This document shows, piece after piece, positions 53,757-63,994 of a stretch of 64,000 bases of DNA. The stretch covers positions 1-64,000 of the forward strand of contig LGRX02027647.1 of assembly GCA_001247695.2 (NCBI GenBank), written 5' to 3'. Position 1 is the stretch's first letter. Each line of letters starts with the position of its first letter. The stretch comes from Cymbomonas tetramitiformis. Its lineage: Eukaryota > Chlorophyta > Pyramimonadophyceae > Pyramimonadales > Pyramimonadaceae. Both the position numbers and the translations under genes were made by a program. Below the pieces are notes generated by a model. That model had not been told where the DNA came from and did no database searches. It worked only from the letters and a program-made list of their open reading frames with translations.

Positions 53757-56700
53757 TTATAATGGGTGGTTCTTGTCTTTCTCCTCCTCTTGTTTTTCTT
53801 GTCTGAGTTTTCTGTATAGCTGGTAGGTGCTGTGTGCATAGTTTACTGTCAGGTCGTGTATTCTCTGTAGTGCCTGTGTGGCCTCTTTTCTGTTGAGTCC
53901 AAGTTGCTCGAGTATGTCTTGGTTGTGTTTGTACACCGTGCCTGTTCTGCCCACTGCAAACACATGAAGTTTGGCACGGAATCCGTGCCTGCGTAGCAAT
54001 TGTAGCAGCGGTCCGTATTTCTTGTATTTTTCCAGGAGTTTGGGTCCCCATTTTTCGTCATCGGTGTGGGCCACTTCAATGAGGTGTAGGTTCCTTACCC
54101 TTGCTGGTGCTTCCTGTTGTGTGCATTCCCATCCGTCCTCCAGGTCTTCCAGACCCTCTATCATGACTATGTCTACAAAACTCGGTATTGTGTCGGGCCC
54201 ATCATTTCTGCCTGGGTTGTCCTTTCCGTCGTGTCTGCATTGCCCCCTAGTGAGTATGTAATTTGGGAGTACCCTTGGCTTAATCCCTGGGTCCCTCTTT
54301 TTTCCAGTGTAGGCGAGTACTTTGCATCCCCCTTTTCTATGGTGGTCAAGTATGTGTTTTAGCTCATCTGCGTGGGCATCTGCTCTGTCCGTGAACATCC
54401 CTCTCATTTGTGGGTTGTTGCATCCCCCTAGGGCGTGCCCTACCCTCATGAGGAAGCCCTTTGCGTAGTCCACCCCTTTGTGTCCGCATCCTTCCAGGGT
54501 GCACCTCCCGCTCCCTCCGGTTGAGTTTTTCGCCGTCTCATAGTCTTGTGCTGGCAGTATTCTCAGTCTGCATTTGAGTATTGTTTTTCGTACCGCAAAT
54601 GTGGCTCTTTTCCAGAAGCCGTTCGCTACTTTGTGTAGTGGCGTGTCTCCTTTGAGGTGCTTCATTGTTTCGTTTAGCCAGCTGTCTGTGGTCCTGCCCT
54701 CTTGAACCGAGGGGGCGTTTCTTTTTTCCGTTCTGCTGTGTGCCATATCGTGTTTTCGCTGTTTCCATCTTGTTCTGGGCATCGGGTCCTCCATTACTGC
54801 ATGGACTCTGGACTCCTCTGTGACACGGTCATGGTGAGCTTGTTTTTCTTTTGTCGGCTCCCCTTGTGGCTTTTCCCGCTGCTCAATGAGTTCATTTAGC
54901 ATGCCAAAGATTTCATCGTTATTTTGTACCTCTTGGGTCACCTCTAGTCTCTCTGCGAGCTCGTTGAGCTCCTCAAATATTTCCCCCCCTTCGGAGGGTG
55001 GGGGTGGTGTCCCTGCGGGTTCGGGTTCGTCTCCTCGGGTGGGGTCCCCTTTGCCCTCTGTTTCTTGGTATTCTTGGTGCTCCTGCACCTCCCGCATAAG
55101 GAGCATCTCCTCTTCCTCCGTTTGTTCCATCATGGCTTTTATTTGCCTGTCTTCCTCGTCTCGGGTCTGGTTGGCTTGCTGCTGCTGGTTGGGTACCGGG
55201 TCCCGTATTGTCGTTTGTTCCTCTTCAGTTTGTTGCGCTTGGTCATGGTGCGCCTCCCATCTGAAGTTGCGCTCAGTTTTCGGTTGGTGGGTCCAGGTTG
55301 AGGGTTCTCCCTGGAGGTCGGCCATTTTTGCTGAGAGTCTACTGTTTTCTTGGGCTTGACGTTCACGGAGTAGTGTGGTTACGTACTTTTGTACCGCGAG
55401 TTTTCCTTTTAGCTCTCTGCTGTTCGAGTCATCGTCTGGTATCATGGGTTTGACTTTTATTGTCTCGTTATTATCCCACGCTTCCGTGAGGGTTCCCGTA
55501 GTACAGGCTTGTTTGGCTGCCTCGTCTGCTTTTTCGTTCCCCACAATTCCCGTGTGTGCCTTGACTTTTAGTAGTGAGACAGTGTGTCCTGCTGCTACTA
55601 ATGCCTCAATGTTGACCAGTATGGCATATAGGAGGTCTCTTTGCTGGTGGTGTTCCATGTTGTGGGGTTTCGTTCTCATGCTCTCCAGTTGTCTAATGGA
55701 GTTGGCACTGTCCGTGCAAATGGTGAGTCCGTTGCCACTTGGTGGTGGCGGGAGCGTCACCGCTTTTTGTATGGCGAGAAGTTCCGCTCTGTTCACCTCT
55801 TGGTCTTCGCCTTCCCATCGAATCATGTGGGCCTCCCCTTCCCCGGTCCTGGGGTCCCATACCGCAGCTCCTGAGGCCCATTCTTTGCCTCCTTCTTCTG
55901 TTTCTATTTCTCTTTTGCTCCCGTCCGTGTAAAGGTACGAGGCTGCCTTGTGTGCCCTTAGAGGGGAGGGGTATGTCAATTGGGTTGGTGTGTTCCTCGG
56001 GGCTTGGTTCCTGGGGTCCTCTGTTTGGTCTCTTGTCAGTTCCCATCTCCTTCCTTGGGCTCCCGGTTCGTGTTCGGGCCAGAAGTCAGTGGGGTATCTG
56101 ACAACTTTTGACCTCGCTACTTTGTCCCATATCGTTTGGGCGTCATTCTGTCTTGTAAGCCTGGTGTGTAAAGTGTTGGCTTCTACCACCTGTTGTACAG
56201 TGGGGGGGTGTATGTTCCATTTGCCTCCTCTGCTTCCGGGGAGGAGTTCCCATTTGGCTGGTCCTTCTTCCACATGGAGGTGGCTGTCCTCCCACCAAGT
56301 TTCCACTTCCGCTTGTACGTTGCAGCACTGGGGGCAGAGGTCGTTCCTCAAATGTGGCCCTGTGCTGCACATTCTTCCCATTGCATTCGTCATGTCCTTT
56401 GTCTTAATTTCCGGGAGTTCGTATCGCTGCCATGGTCTTGTGTCGACCACACAGTCTACACTGGGGGTGCGTACTTCTTGGTTTGGTTCATTCGCATCGT
56501 GTAGGTTTGCCTCCCTCATCGGCTGTTTGACAGCTGAGGTGGTGCGGACCTTACTTTGCGGGCAGGTTGTGAGTGCCCTCCTTATACAGTCTGCGGCAGC
56601 GTCTGGGTCCCCGCAGTGTGCTTGCCATCCTTCTTTGTTGGCCACTATCAGCACCCGGAGGTTCCAGTTGCATTGTTTCGCTTGTTGGTGGGTGGCACCC

Positions 56701-58757
56701 ATCCAGTGGTCAGGGGGTAGAAATGTGAACTTGCCTTGTGGTATTTCTAATAGTTCGTGTATTAGGTGCCCTGCATGTGCATTGTAGAGTTTCCTGTACG
56801 GGGTTTTCTCATATGTCGGGTACACCCCGACCCCGAACACCGGTTCTTGTGTGGTGGTGGCCGCTATGGCAAAGTCCAGTGCCTTTTTGAGGTCCTGTGG
56901 TGTGTATTCTGGGTTGAACTGGTAGGCTCCCAGTTTCATCCAATTTGCTGTCCAGGCCGAACCTCTGGCCCCGAACACCTTGTCTCTGTCATACTTGGCG
57001 TAATACGTTGTGGTGTTGTGGTGGACATTGAGGGGTGAGGCGAACAGTTCGGTGGTAATTCCGAATGCCTGTTGTAGTGCCCTTTGCATTTGGGCAGGGA
57101 ATGTCCAATGGTTTTGCAGGTTCTTTTTTCGTTCCTCCTTTTCTTCTTTGCTTGAGTACCTAATGAGGAGGTGCCCTATTTCCTCCTCGAACGTGGAGAC
57201 CTGTATTTTGTGGTCCTCCCACATTTCAGTGCGTAGTGTACGCTGGTGTGGGGTTTGGTGGTGCGTGGTACCCACTGCCTGGGTGTACCTTTCGTGTAGT
57301 CTGAGAAGCTTTTCTTTCGTGAGGGTGCCTATGTATTTCCCATTCCTGTGGTAGCTGTGGGCGAGCTCCCCCTCCAGTCGTATCTGGCAGTGGTGCTCTC
57401 TGTTGTCCACAATGTCTTGTTCTGGGTTGGTTTCTGTCGGGTCCAGTGTTAGGTTCTCCGCATGTAGTGTGGGCCAGGCCTGCCCCAGGTGCGGCCTCCC
57501 GGCCAGTATTTCTCTGAGGCCTGTGGGGTGGGTCACCTGGGAGCCCCTTGCTCGCAGTCTTCTGTTCAGGGTTGGGAAGGTGGTCGCGCTTTGGCCCCTT
57601 CGTTTGGCTAGTTTCAGGTAGTCGGTTATGGTTTCCCTTGTACTCCACGAGTAGGAGTCATCCCCCTCTGAGTGTCTCCACTGGGTTCTGTACTGCGTCA
57701 CTAGGGAGTGTGGGTCTGTTGGGTCAACGAGTAGGGTCCTCTTTGCCACAATCTCTTTCGGCTTGTCAATCGTTCGGCCTTTCTCGAAGCCTGCTTCAAG
57801 TTTTTCGGCCATGGGGTCTATTTCATCTATCCATTTGGTTTGTGAGCGTGTGTGGAGGGGCTGGGGTTCTTCCTCTTCCTCTCCCGGTACCGGGCCGGTA
57901 TTCTCCGTTTCGTTAATCCTTGTAAGCGGGTGCAGGGAGAGTTGCCTGTGAATCTCTTCCCTGGGGACCAGTCTCGCCTCCCATTCCGTCATTTTTGCTC
58001 TCAGCTGCTCTGAGTCGAGGCGTGGGAGGTTAGTTCGTATTGCGTGGGAGTCCAGCGGTCCCTCCCTGGGCATGCTCCTGTATTGTTGCTTCAGTCGTCT
58101 GTTTGTAAGACTGTCGTAGAAGTCCCCCGGTTTCGCTATGTCCCTCGGTTGGGCTTCACATAGGTATGGGTATAGGTGTGCCAGGCCTTTTGCTATGGCA
58201 CTGCGGTCTGTGTTGAGGGTTGCATCTGTGCATTGTTCCCTGACGTTTACCTGGCTAATCGCATGTTGGCCATCTCGGGTAGTGAGGAGCGCTAGGTCCG
58301 GGAAGTGTGCAAAAAGTTTGAGGCATGTTGTGAAATTTATCGCGGTTGGCGTGTCCTTGGGTACTGTGAGCCTGGCAGTTTGGTCTGTGCACATTGCCTG
58401 CCAGTCTGGAGGCGTCGGTATGTCCCCATCAATTATTTTGCCTGCTTTCGTTTTTCTTGTTGTTCCCTCCATTTCTTTGTCGGACTTCCTTCTGGTCGCC
58501 CCTTCTAGCTGTTCCATTATCTTTGGTATTGGGGTTTGGAGTTGTCTGAGCATCCCCTCCGTCCCCTGGGGCGTAATGTTGTATCTGAGTAGGGCATTGA
58601 GTTTCCTCAGTGTGTTGTGTTTTGTTTGGTGCCCCCCCAGAGTTTGTCGAGGTCTGTACAGTTCCTGCGTGTGGTGCTGTGGTATTCTACAAGTCCTCTG
58701 GTGGACCTGCTGACGTGGGACATTCTGAGTCTTGACTTTAGGTTTATTTGCCTCCAC
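53757..58757 (-). CDS. Element 2 polyprotein, C-terminal part: PCIF1-like domain, RNase H, knuckle, restriction-like endonuclease
   Basis: 1666 codons; the first 45 or so overlap the upstream ORF and are probably not translated in this frame. True coding resumes just after the G-run at 58632-58638 (RKLNALLRYNITPQ, matching element 1's RQLAVLREHQ). PCIF1-like domain 545-725 (FASPLNVHHN, NPEY near 613, FLPPDHW). RNase H 935-1080 (TDGSK, NRAELLAI, CTDSANS, AHTGIVGNEKAD). Long acidic Gln/Glu-rich linker 1130-1330. Cys/His cluster 1412-1447 (CTLEGCGH, HALGGC). Restriction-like endonuclease 1497-1600 (PNYIL, VDIVMIEG, HLIEVAH, KYKKYGPLLQLL, GRTGTVYKHN). The stop is TAA. The second Ulp1 domain present in element 1 is missing here. 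Confidence 0.85.
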   Translation of the reverse strand: MEANKPKVKTQNVPRQQVHQRTCRIPQHHTQELYRPRQTLGGHQTKHNTLRKLNALLRYNITPQGTEGMLRQLQTPIPKIMEQLEGATRRKSDKEMEGTTRKTKAGKIIDGDIPTPPDWQAMCTDQTARLTVPKDTPTAINFTTCLKLFAHFPDLALLTTRDGQHAISQVNVREQCTDATLNTDRSAIAKGLAHLYPYLCEAQPRDIAKPGDFYDSLTNRRLKQQYRSMPREGPLDSHAIRTNLPRLDSEQLRAKMTEWEARLVPREEIHRQLSLHPLTRINETENTGPVPGEEEEEPQPLHTRSQTKWIDEIDPMAEKLEAGFEKGRTIDKPKEIVAKRTLLVDPTDPHSLVTQYRTQWRHSEGDDSYSWSTRETITDYLKLAKRRGQSATTFPTLNRRLRARGSQVTHPTGLREILAGRPHLGQAWPTLHAENLTLDPTETNPEQDIVDNREHHCQIRLEGELAHSYHRNGKYIGTLTKEKLLRLHERYTQAVGTTHHQTPHQRTLRTEMWEDHKIQVSTFEEEIGHLLIRYSSKEEKEERKKNLQNHWTFPAQMQRALQQAFGITTELFASPLNVHHNTTTYYAKYDRDKVFGARGSAWTANWMKLGAYQFNPEYTPQDLKKALDFAIAATTTQEPVFGVGVYPTYEKTPYRKLYNAHAGHLIHELLEIPQGKFTFLPPDHWMGATHQQAKQCNWNLRVLIVANKEGWQAHCGDPDAAADCIRRALTTCPQSKVRTTSAVKQPMREANLHDANEPNQEVRTPSVDCVVDTRPWQRYELPEIKTKDMTNAMGRMCSTGPHLRNDLCPQCCNVQAEVETWWEDSHLHVEEGPAKWELLPGSRGGKWNIHPPTVQQVVEANTLHTRLTRQNDAQTIWDKVARSKVVRYPTDFWPEHEPGAQGRRWELTRDQTEDPRNQAPRNTPTQLTYPSPLRAHKAASYLYTDGSKREIETEEGGKEWASGAAVWDPRTGEGEAHMIRWEGEDQEVNRAELLAIQKAVTLPPPPSGNGLTICTDSANSIRQLESMRTKPHNMEHHQQRDLLYAILVNIEALVAAGHTVSLLKVKAHTGIVGNEKADEAAKQACTTGTLTEAWDNNETIKVKPMIPDDDSNSRELKGKLAVQKYVTTLLRERQAQENSRLSAKMADLQGEPSTWTHQPKTERNFRWEAHHDQAQQTEEEQTTIRDPVPNQQQQANQTRDEEDRQIKAMMEQTEEEEMLLMREVQEHQEYQETEGKGDPTRGDEPEPAGTPPPPSEGGEIFEELNELAERLEVTQEVQNNDEIFGMLNELIEQREKPQGEPTKEKQAHHDRVTEESRVHAVMEDPMPRTRWKQRKHDMAHSRTEKRNAPSVQEGRTTDSWLNETMKHLKGDTPLHKVANGFWKRATFAVRKTILKCRLRILPAQDYETAKNSTGGSGRCTLEGCGHKGVDYAKGFLMRVGHALGGCNNPQMRGMFTDRADAHADELKHILDHHRKGGCKVLAYTGKKRDPGIKPRVLPNYILTRGQCRHDGKDNPGRNDGPDTIPSFVDIVMIEGLEDLEDGWECTQQEAPARVRNLHLIEVAHTDDEKWGPKLLEKYKKYGPLLQLLRRHGFRAKLHVFAVGRTGTVYKHNQDILEQLGLNRKEATQALQRIHDLTVNYAHSTYQLYRKLRQEKQEEEKDKNHPL

Positions 58758-61700
58758 GCTGGGCCTCGTACCGTTCCCTTGTCCTCTTCGCTATGCATGG
58801 CCTCCAGTAGTCCGCTCCAAATCGACTGGGCGTAGACTGCTTGGAGTGGCACCATTCCCAGGCCGAACTTTTCCTTTTCCTGTGTGGTGAAAATGTTTGG
58901 CGTTCCGTTGCGGGGCAGACCCTGTATGTTCTTTGTGGCCCCTCCTATTATTTTGTTGAAGTCGTCTATTTCGCCCGCCGTGTATAGCCCCAGGTGCAGT
59001 CCATATCTGAATTTCCCCAGTATTGCGGAGTGAAGGGAGTATTCCTTTTGGTCAGGTGTTAGAGGGGAGCGTAGTAGAGCTTGTATTCTGTGGTTCATCT
59101 CTTCCTTAGCGGCCTCTTTCTCTTTGTCCCACCTGCCTGTGAATGCAAGTAGTACTCCCAGGTATTTGTACGTTTCGTCTGGCTTGAGTACCTTGAAGTG
59201 GCTTAGCTTACCGTCCAGTCCCAGCATTTTGAGGTCTGTATGGAGTTGTTCGGGTATGGAGACCCCATTTTTTATGCCGGTTATGGCTGACTTGGTGAGG
59301 TTAATTTTGAGTTCACTCCACTGTGAGAATGCCTGTAGTTTGTGTAACTGAGCCCTCATGTGGCAAATCGTAGGGCATAGTATGAGCAGGTCGTCAACGA
59401 ACGCCCCTGCTGTCGTCCTGAGGGGGCCTAGCCTTTCTTGTTCTGCTGCATACTTGTGTTGGTACCCATGCTCTCCCACTTCTAGCCATCTTAACAACGG
59501 TTCCTGGTATATTATGAAGAGGAGGGGACTCATGCTGTCTCCCTGGAGGAGTCCTCTTTGCACCTGTACAGTTTTGTGTGAGGTTTCCCCTCCTACTCTG
59601 GTGTTCATGGACATTGTGTCATGGCTTTGTGTACCTAGGACATCCCGCACCACCTGTGTGAGTTCGTCGGGAATTCCAAGGTACTGCATCGTTTGAAGTA
59701 GTTTGTCGTGGTCCACTGAGCCATACGCGTTTTCGAAGTCTACATACAGGCCATGTAGTTCTCGTCCTGAGACGTTTGCATCCTCAATCGCGTTGGTTAC
59801 TCTGGTGAGTTGTCGAAGCGTGTTCCTTTTTTCCCTTGAGCCTTCCTGAGCCTGGGCTAGTATTCCTTGCGTTTCGCAGAACGTGGAGAGCATGTTTGCT
59901 ATCTGTGAGGTGTACAGCTTGAATACCCCTTCGAGCAGGGCTATGGGTCGGTAATTTTGCTGTAAGGTGACATCCCCTTTCTTGTGGTGGAAGCAGAATG
60001 TCCCTTTTTTCCAGGTGAGAGGGACATGCTTGCTGTTCCACATTTCCAGCATGAGTGCGTGTAGTGCATCATGGAAGTCCTCTGGCATGTACTTAAGAAT
60101 TTCATTCGGGGTCCTGGTGGGGCCTGGTGCTTTGTTGTTGTTTAGGGTGTGTACCGCTTTGCTGTAGCCCTGTCGACTTATCGTGAGGTCCAGCCCACTG
60201 GGGTCTGGTCTTGGCAATTTTATGAGGCGCTCCCTGTGCGCTGGGTCTTCCCATGGTGGGGGTTTCGAGTCGGGTGGACTTCGGTGCTCCATCCTGTATG
60301 GTGCCGAGTGAGCCATGTGGTCTGCCAGTGCGTTAGCGATGTTCCCGTGGCCTACAGCCAGGCTGCCTTCTCTGTCCTGTAGGGCCTGTATGTTCGCCGT
60401 GGGGGCATGGCCTGTTTCTTGCGCCTTGGTATATATTCTTTTGTGGTATCTTTTTTGGTTGTTCCAATATTCCTTTACGGTTTTGTCATTGTGTCTTTGC
60501 TTGGCTTGTTTCCAGTGCTGTTTTACTACCTTGTGCGCCGCCGACCTTTCTTTTTTGGCCTCCTCAGTAAGCCACGACACCCATTCCTTTGCATCTGCGT
60601 TGTCCCTGTCCGTTGGGCCTTTCATTTCTCCCTCTTTCAGGCTTCGGAGGGTTGAGTGTTCCGTGTGCGGGTTTCGTAGGTGTCGTTTGGTTTGCTTGTG
60701 CCTTCGCATCTTGAGTATCGCGGCGTCCCTTTCCTTTCTGTCCTTTTTGCTCATTAGCAGGTCTTTTCCCACTCGGTTGGGGGTGCCTCCAACTGTAGCG
60801 GTTGGCAGTTCATCGTCCTGTAGCGCACATTTGTTCGCCTCTGTGAGTATGTTTAGTACTGTTTCCCCTGCTCTGTCAATGGTGGCGTGCGCCACTTGCA
60901 TGTTGTCCTCTTCCCTGCATTGTGTGGCTGTCTCTGTTATGCGTTTCAGTTGAGCGGTTCTGGCATAGTCGTGTGTCCTGAGTAGGACACTTTGGAGTGT
61001 TTCCCTGTGTGTTTTGTTCAGGGGCGTGTCCAGCTTTACGTGCCCTGGTTGGGGGTCGCGGTCCACATATGGTTCGTGGGTGCCTATGCTGTCCAACTGG
61101 AGGGTTGCTAGGCTTACCATCTCGTGGTCACTCGTGTGGTGCTGGGTGAGGTGTGTGGTGTCCCCCACCTCGTATTGCGCCTGCTTGTTCCTTGGCGCAA
61201 GCCATCTGTCAATGTTCCTGTGTTTCGCCCAGTTCAGTGTGGTATCGACTGGCGGGCCTACATTGTGGAGGTCTAGCTCCTCCGCAAGTTTCATCCATTG
61301 CTTGTCGGTTTTTGTCATCCCTTTACCTGTGCTGGTGTTGCTCGCATTGAGGTCTCCTCCTATGACTACGTGCTCGTTCGCCTTTCCCGCAGTTTTCCTG
61401 AGTAGGTTTGTTGTATATTTGAGTATTTTGTCCCTGGTTTTCCACTCCTCTGCTCCTGGCGGGTTGTAAATGCCTAGCACGTGGTACATCACCTTTCCGG
61501 GTAGGTGCAGCACGACATGCAGGAGGTACCCTTCGAGGTGTTTCGCAGGGACGACATGGTGGTTGTGTGCATGGCTGTAGGGGTTGCCGAGGAGTATTGC
61601 CACTCCTCCTTTCATTGCTTGTTCAGCTGTCCCTTCCACTTTTTGCTCCTCGGTTTTGGTGCCTATTGCAGTATATTGCATGTCTCTAAATCTCCTCATC

Positions 61701-63994
61701 ACACTGTCGTGTGCATGTTTCACTTCCGTGAGTACAATTACTTGTAGACTCTGTTGGTGTTGGCTTCTTTTGTTAATGACCTCGGCAAGGTCAAGGCAGG
61801 CATCACTTTGTCCTGCCACATTCCATGTGAGCATGTGTAGACGGTCCTTTCCTATGTCAGTCTTTGTTGGTTCTGTGAGAGGGGTTTGGTATTCTCGGGA
61901 GTCCTGGCACTCTTCTGGTGTATCCAGTCGTGTGTCCACGAATCTTTCCCATCGTGCTGTTGGTTCGTCATGTGTTTGCTCCCATTCTTCGTTTAGGTGG
62001 GTTTCCTGTGTTTGCTGCTCCTCAGGTGTCTGCTCATCATTACCTGGGGGTGTTGTGGGGGCTAATCTATGCAGCCATTCCCATAGGCCTGGTTGCTTCG
62101 TAGTAGTTTTGCGTCCCCCTCCCTGGGTTTGTGGTGCCTGTCTTCCGGCCTCTAGGTTTGTGTTCAGGCCATCCGCAGGCCTCCGGGTCTCTGCCGCTCG
62201 CTGGCTTTCCACCTGCGTCCGGCTTTGCCCCTCGGCGGAGGTTATCATCTCTATTACTGGCAGCTGTATGGACTTTCTATAGGCGGTTATCGCCGTTCTG
62301 TCGGTGGCCCCCCATTTGCTGACTGCCTCGTTGAAGTGGGTGGGCCAATGCCCCCCTGGGCATGTTTTTTGGTAGTGCATCCAGGCTTCCGCGGCCATCA
62401 GTACCCATACCCCGCAGCTGTATTGGTCCTGCGCGCTTTGGTTGCCCACATTCATCAGTTCCACTGTTATTTGTTTGTTGAGTGTCTCGGCCAAGTGTTC
62501 CGTCCAGTTGGTTATTTCCGTTGTTAGTCTTTTGGTGTTGCGTGTCGTTGCATTGGTTCTCCCATTCGAGGAGTCATATATCCAGAACTTCAGTTTGTCA
62601 TTTCCTTTGTCTGGTCCGGCCAGCACTGCCCTCCAGTGTTTGCCATCGCAAACCGGTATGCAGAAGCCCCGGGAGTTCCCGAGTAGCTGCAGTGCCTTCG
62701 TTGTGTGCGGTTCTTTGTTGTTACCCGGTTTCAGTGTTTCTCTCATTGTGGCTATTACCAGGGGGGGCAATGGGTCATCTTCATACAGTGAGTGGGCATG
62801 TTGCATTTGGAACATGTTCAGCCGGCCTTTCTTTTCGAATAGTCCCTTCGTAGTGGTGTTGTACGGGTATATTTCCGTGTGGTTCTGACTCCCCCCACCC
62901 GTCATGTTTGTTTTCCAGCGCCGGGTGTGCCGCCTCATCCTTTGCTCAATCTCCCGCATTAGTGGTCTGCCTCTTGTTGGGGTGCCTTCTTTTATCGCAG
63001 TCACTGCGTGTTCCGGTCTCCTTGTTCTAACTAGGAAGGGTTTACCGTTACGGTAAATTATCTTGAGTAACTTGTAGCCGTGGGGTGGTCGTGTCCACCG
63101 TGCCGCTGCATTCCTTGCTGTGGTCCGTTTTCTTCGCGTTCTGCGGCTGCGCGTTATGTCGTTGCTGTTCGTGTTGTGTGTTCCCCACATGCGACCAGTT
63201 TTCCTACTTGTTGTTAGCATAATCAGTATAGCGAGTATCGGGGTTATGGCTAATGCAGCGTTCCATAGTGGCCTGGTAGCTTCGTGTCGTGCCCCCCTTG
63301 GGTAGTGTGGTTCTGCCCCATGTCGTGTTGCTCTCCGGTTGTGTGGTGCTGCTCGCATTCGTGAGTTTATGGTTACAGCGTTACATTGCCCTAAATCCCT
63401 TTCTGTAACACCCCTAGCACTTTTCCCAGGGTGGGCCCCGTTTTTTGTGTGCATTTTCGTGGTTGTGTGAAAATTTTGGGGCGTTTGGGCGTGTTTTCCA
63501 AAAAAGGTTGTTTTTACGTAGAGCAATTTCGGGAATTCGCTTGTGGTCGAATGTCGGAAGTTCGCTCTCATTTTTTGTGTGTGGCTGCCTCCCACTCTTC
63601 TTAGCATATTCCCAAAGTTTTTCGGCGTTCCTGTCATTCTGCTGGCCTGTGTGGAGTCGGTTGTACCATTATTTGGTAGGGTTTCAGTAGGGTTGGTGCT
63701 TATATTGTGGTGGGGGCCCTTCGGTTTGCAGGGTGGGGGCTCATGTGGCTTGTCCTTGCTTGTTTGGCATAGTTTCTGGTCGGGGTGCTTGTTTCTACCC
63801 CTCCTCACCCGTTTTTGTTGCGTCCACTGTGCTTGTGTTGCCGTCGAGTTAACCGTTACAGCGTTACACTGCCCTGAAGCCCCTGTTGTAACGCCCTTGA
63901 CATCTTTTTCTTGGTGGGCCCCCCCTGGTATATGTCGCCCCTTTGGTGTGCCAAAATTTCGGGGGGTTTCGGAATGTTCTGTAAAATTTATCAT
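58607..63994 (-). CDS. Element 2 polyprotein, N-terminal part: Ulp1, APE-like endonuclease, reverse transcriptase
   Basis: 1795 codons from an ATG at 63994, six bases from the window edge, so the real start may be further upstream. Residues 1-210 carry an internal duplication (two copies of QCNAVTxNS, 483 bp apart). Hydrophobic segment ALAITPILAILIMLTT at about 245-260. Ulp1/C48 protease 400-540 (CDGKHW, IYDSS, CGVWV). APE-like endonuclease 719-965 (MLTWNVAG, GGDLNAS, SDHEMVS). Reverse transcriptase 1285-1600 (KAPGPTRTPNEIL, YVDFENAYGSVDHD, LLQGDSMSPLLF, catalytic FVDD near 1530). The frame ends in TGA shortly after a run of seven G; one more G would join it to the downstream ORF, so both are parts of a single protein of about 3,430 residues. 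Confidence 0.88.
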   Translation of the reverse strand: MINFTEHSETPRNFGTPKGRHIPGGAHQEKDVKGVTTGASGQCNAVTVNSTATQAQWTQQKRVRRGRNKHPDQKLCQTSKDKPHEPPPCKPKGPHHNISTNPTETLPNNGTTDSTQASRMTGTPKNFGNMLRRVGGSHTQKMRANFRHSTTSEFPKLLYVKTTFFGKHAQTPQNFHTTTKMHTKNGAHPGKSARGVTERDLGQCNAVTINSRMRAAPHNRRATRHGAEPHYPRGARHEATRPLWNAALAITPILAILIMLTTSRKTGRMWGTHNTNSNDITRSRRTRRKRTTARNAAARWTRPPHGYKLLKIIYRNGKPFLVRTRRPEHAVTAIKEGTPTRGRPLMREIEQRMRRHTRRWKTNMTGGGSQNHTEIYPYNTTTKGLFEKKGRLNMFQMQHAHSLYEDDPLPPLVIATMRETLKPGNNKEPHTTKALQLLGNSRGFCIPVCDGKHWRAVLAGPDKGNDKLKFWIYDSSNGRTNATTRNTKRLTTEITNWTEHLAETLNKQITVELMNVGNQSAQDQYSCGVWVLMAAEAWMHYQKTCPGGHWPTHFNEAVSKWGATDRTAITAYRKSIQLPVIEMITSAEGQSRTQVESQRAAETRRPADGLNTNLEAGRQAPQTQGGGRKTTTKQPGLWEWLHRLAPTTPPGNDEQTPEEQQTQETHLNEEWEQTHDEPTARWERFVDTRLDTPEECQDSREYQTPLTEPTKTDIGKDRLHMLTWNVAGQSDACLDLAEVINKRSQHQQSLQVIVLTEVKHAHDSVMRRFRDMQYTAIGTKTEEQKVEGTAEQAMKGGVAILLGNPYSHAHNHHVVPAKHLEGYLLHVVLHLPGKVMYHVLGIYNPPGAEEWKTRDKILKYTTNLLRKTAGKANEHVVIGGDLNASNTSTGKGMTKTDKQWMKLAEELDLHNVGPPVDTTLNWAKHRNIDRWLAPRNKQAQYEVGDTTHLTQHHTSDHEMVSLATLQLDSIGTHEPYVDRDPQPGHVKLDTPLNKTHRETLQSVLLRTHDYARTAQLKRITETATQCREEDNMQVAHATIDRAGETVLNILTEANKCALQDDELPTATVGGTPNRVGKDLLMSKKDRKERDAAILKMRRHKQTKRHLRNPHTEHSTLRSLKEGEMKGPTDRDNADAKEWVSWLTEEAKKERSAAHKVVKQHWKQAKQRHNDKTVKEYWNNQKRYHKRIYTKAQETGHAPTANIQALQDREGSLAVGHGNIANALADHMAHSAPYRMEHRSPPDSKPPPWEDPAHRERLIKLPRPDPSGLDLTISRQGYSKAVHTLNNNKAPGPTRTPNEILKYMPEDFHDALHALMLEMWNSKHVPLTWKKGTFCFHHKKGDVTLQQNYRPIALLEGVFKLYTSQIANMLSTFCETQGILAQAQEGSREKRNTLRQLTRVTNAIEDANVSGRELHGLYVDFENAYGSVDHDKLLQTMQYLGIPDELTQVVRDVLGTQSHDTMSMNTRVGGETSHKTVQVQRGLLQGDSMSPLLFIIYQEPLLRWLEVGEHGYQHKYAAEQERLGPLRTTAGAFVDDLLILCPTICHMRAQLHKLQAFSQWSELKINLTKSAITGIKNGVSIPEQLHTDLKMLGLDGKLSHFKVLKPDETYKYLGVLLAFTGRWDKEKEAAKEEMNHRIQALLRSPLTPDQKEYSLHSAILGKFRYGLHLGLYTAGEIDDFNKIIGGATKNIQGLPRNGTPNIFTTQEKEKFGLGMVPLQAVYAQSIWSGLLEAMHSEEDKGTVRGPAWRQINLKSRLRMSHVSRSTRGLVEYHSTTRRNCTDLDKLWGGTKQNTTH
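58632..58638 (-). other. Homopolymer frame break (G7 on the sense strand) between the two element 2 ORFs
   Basis: The sense strand reads CTCTGGGGGGGCACC. Upstream of the run the 1795-codon frame aligns with element 1; downstream the other frame does. One extra G would restore a single ORF. It could be an assembly error, a mutation, or a programmed -1 slip. Confidence 0.8.

Noticed and set aside
53399..53806. Independent 135-codon gene
   Set aside because: Its middle part is the frame-shifted continuation of the hAT-like exon, and its end runs into the tail of element 2.
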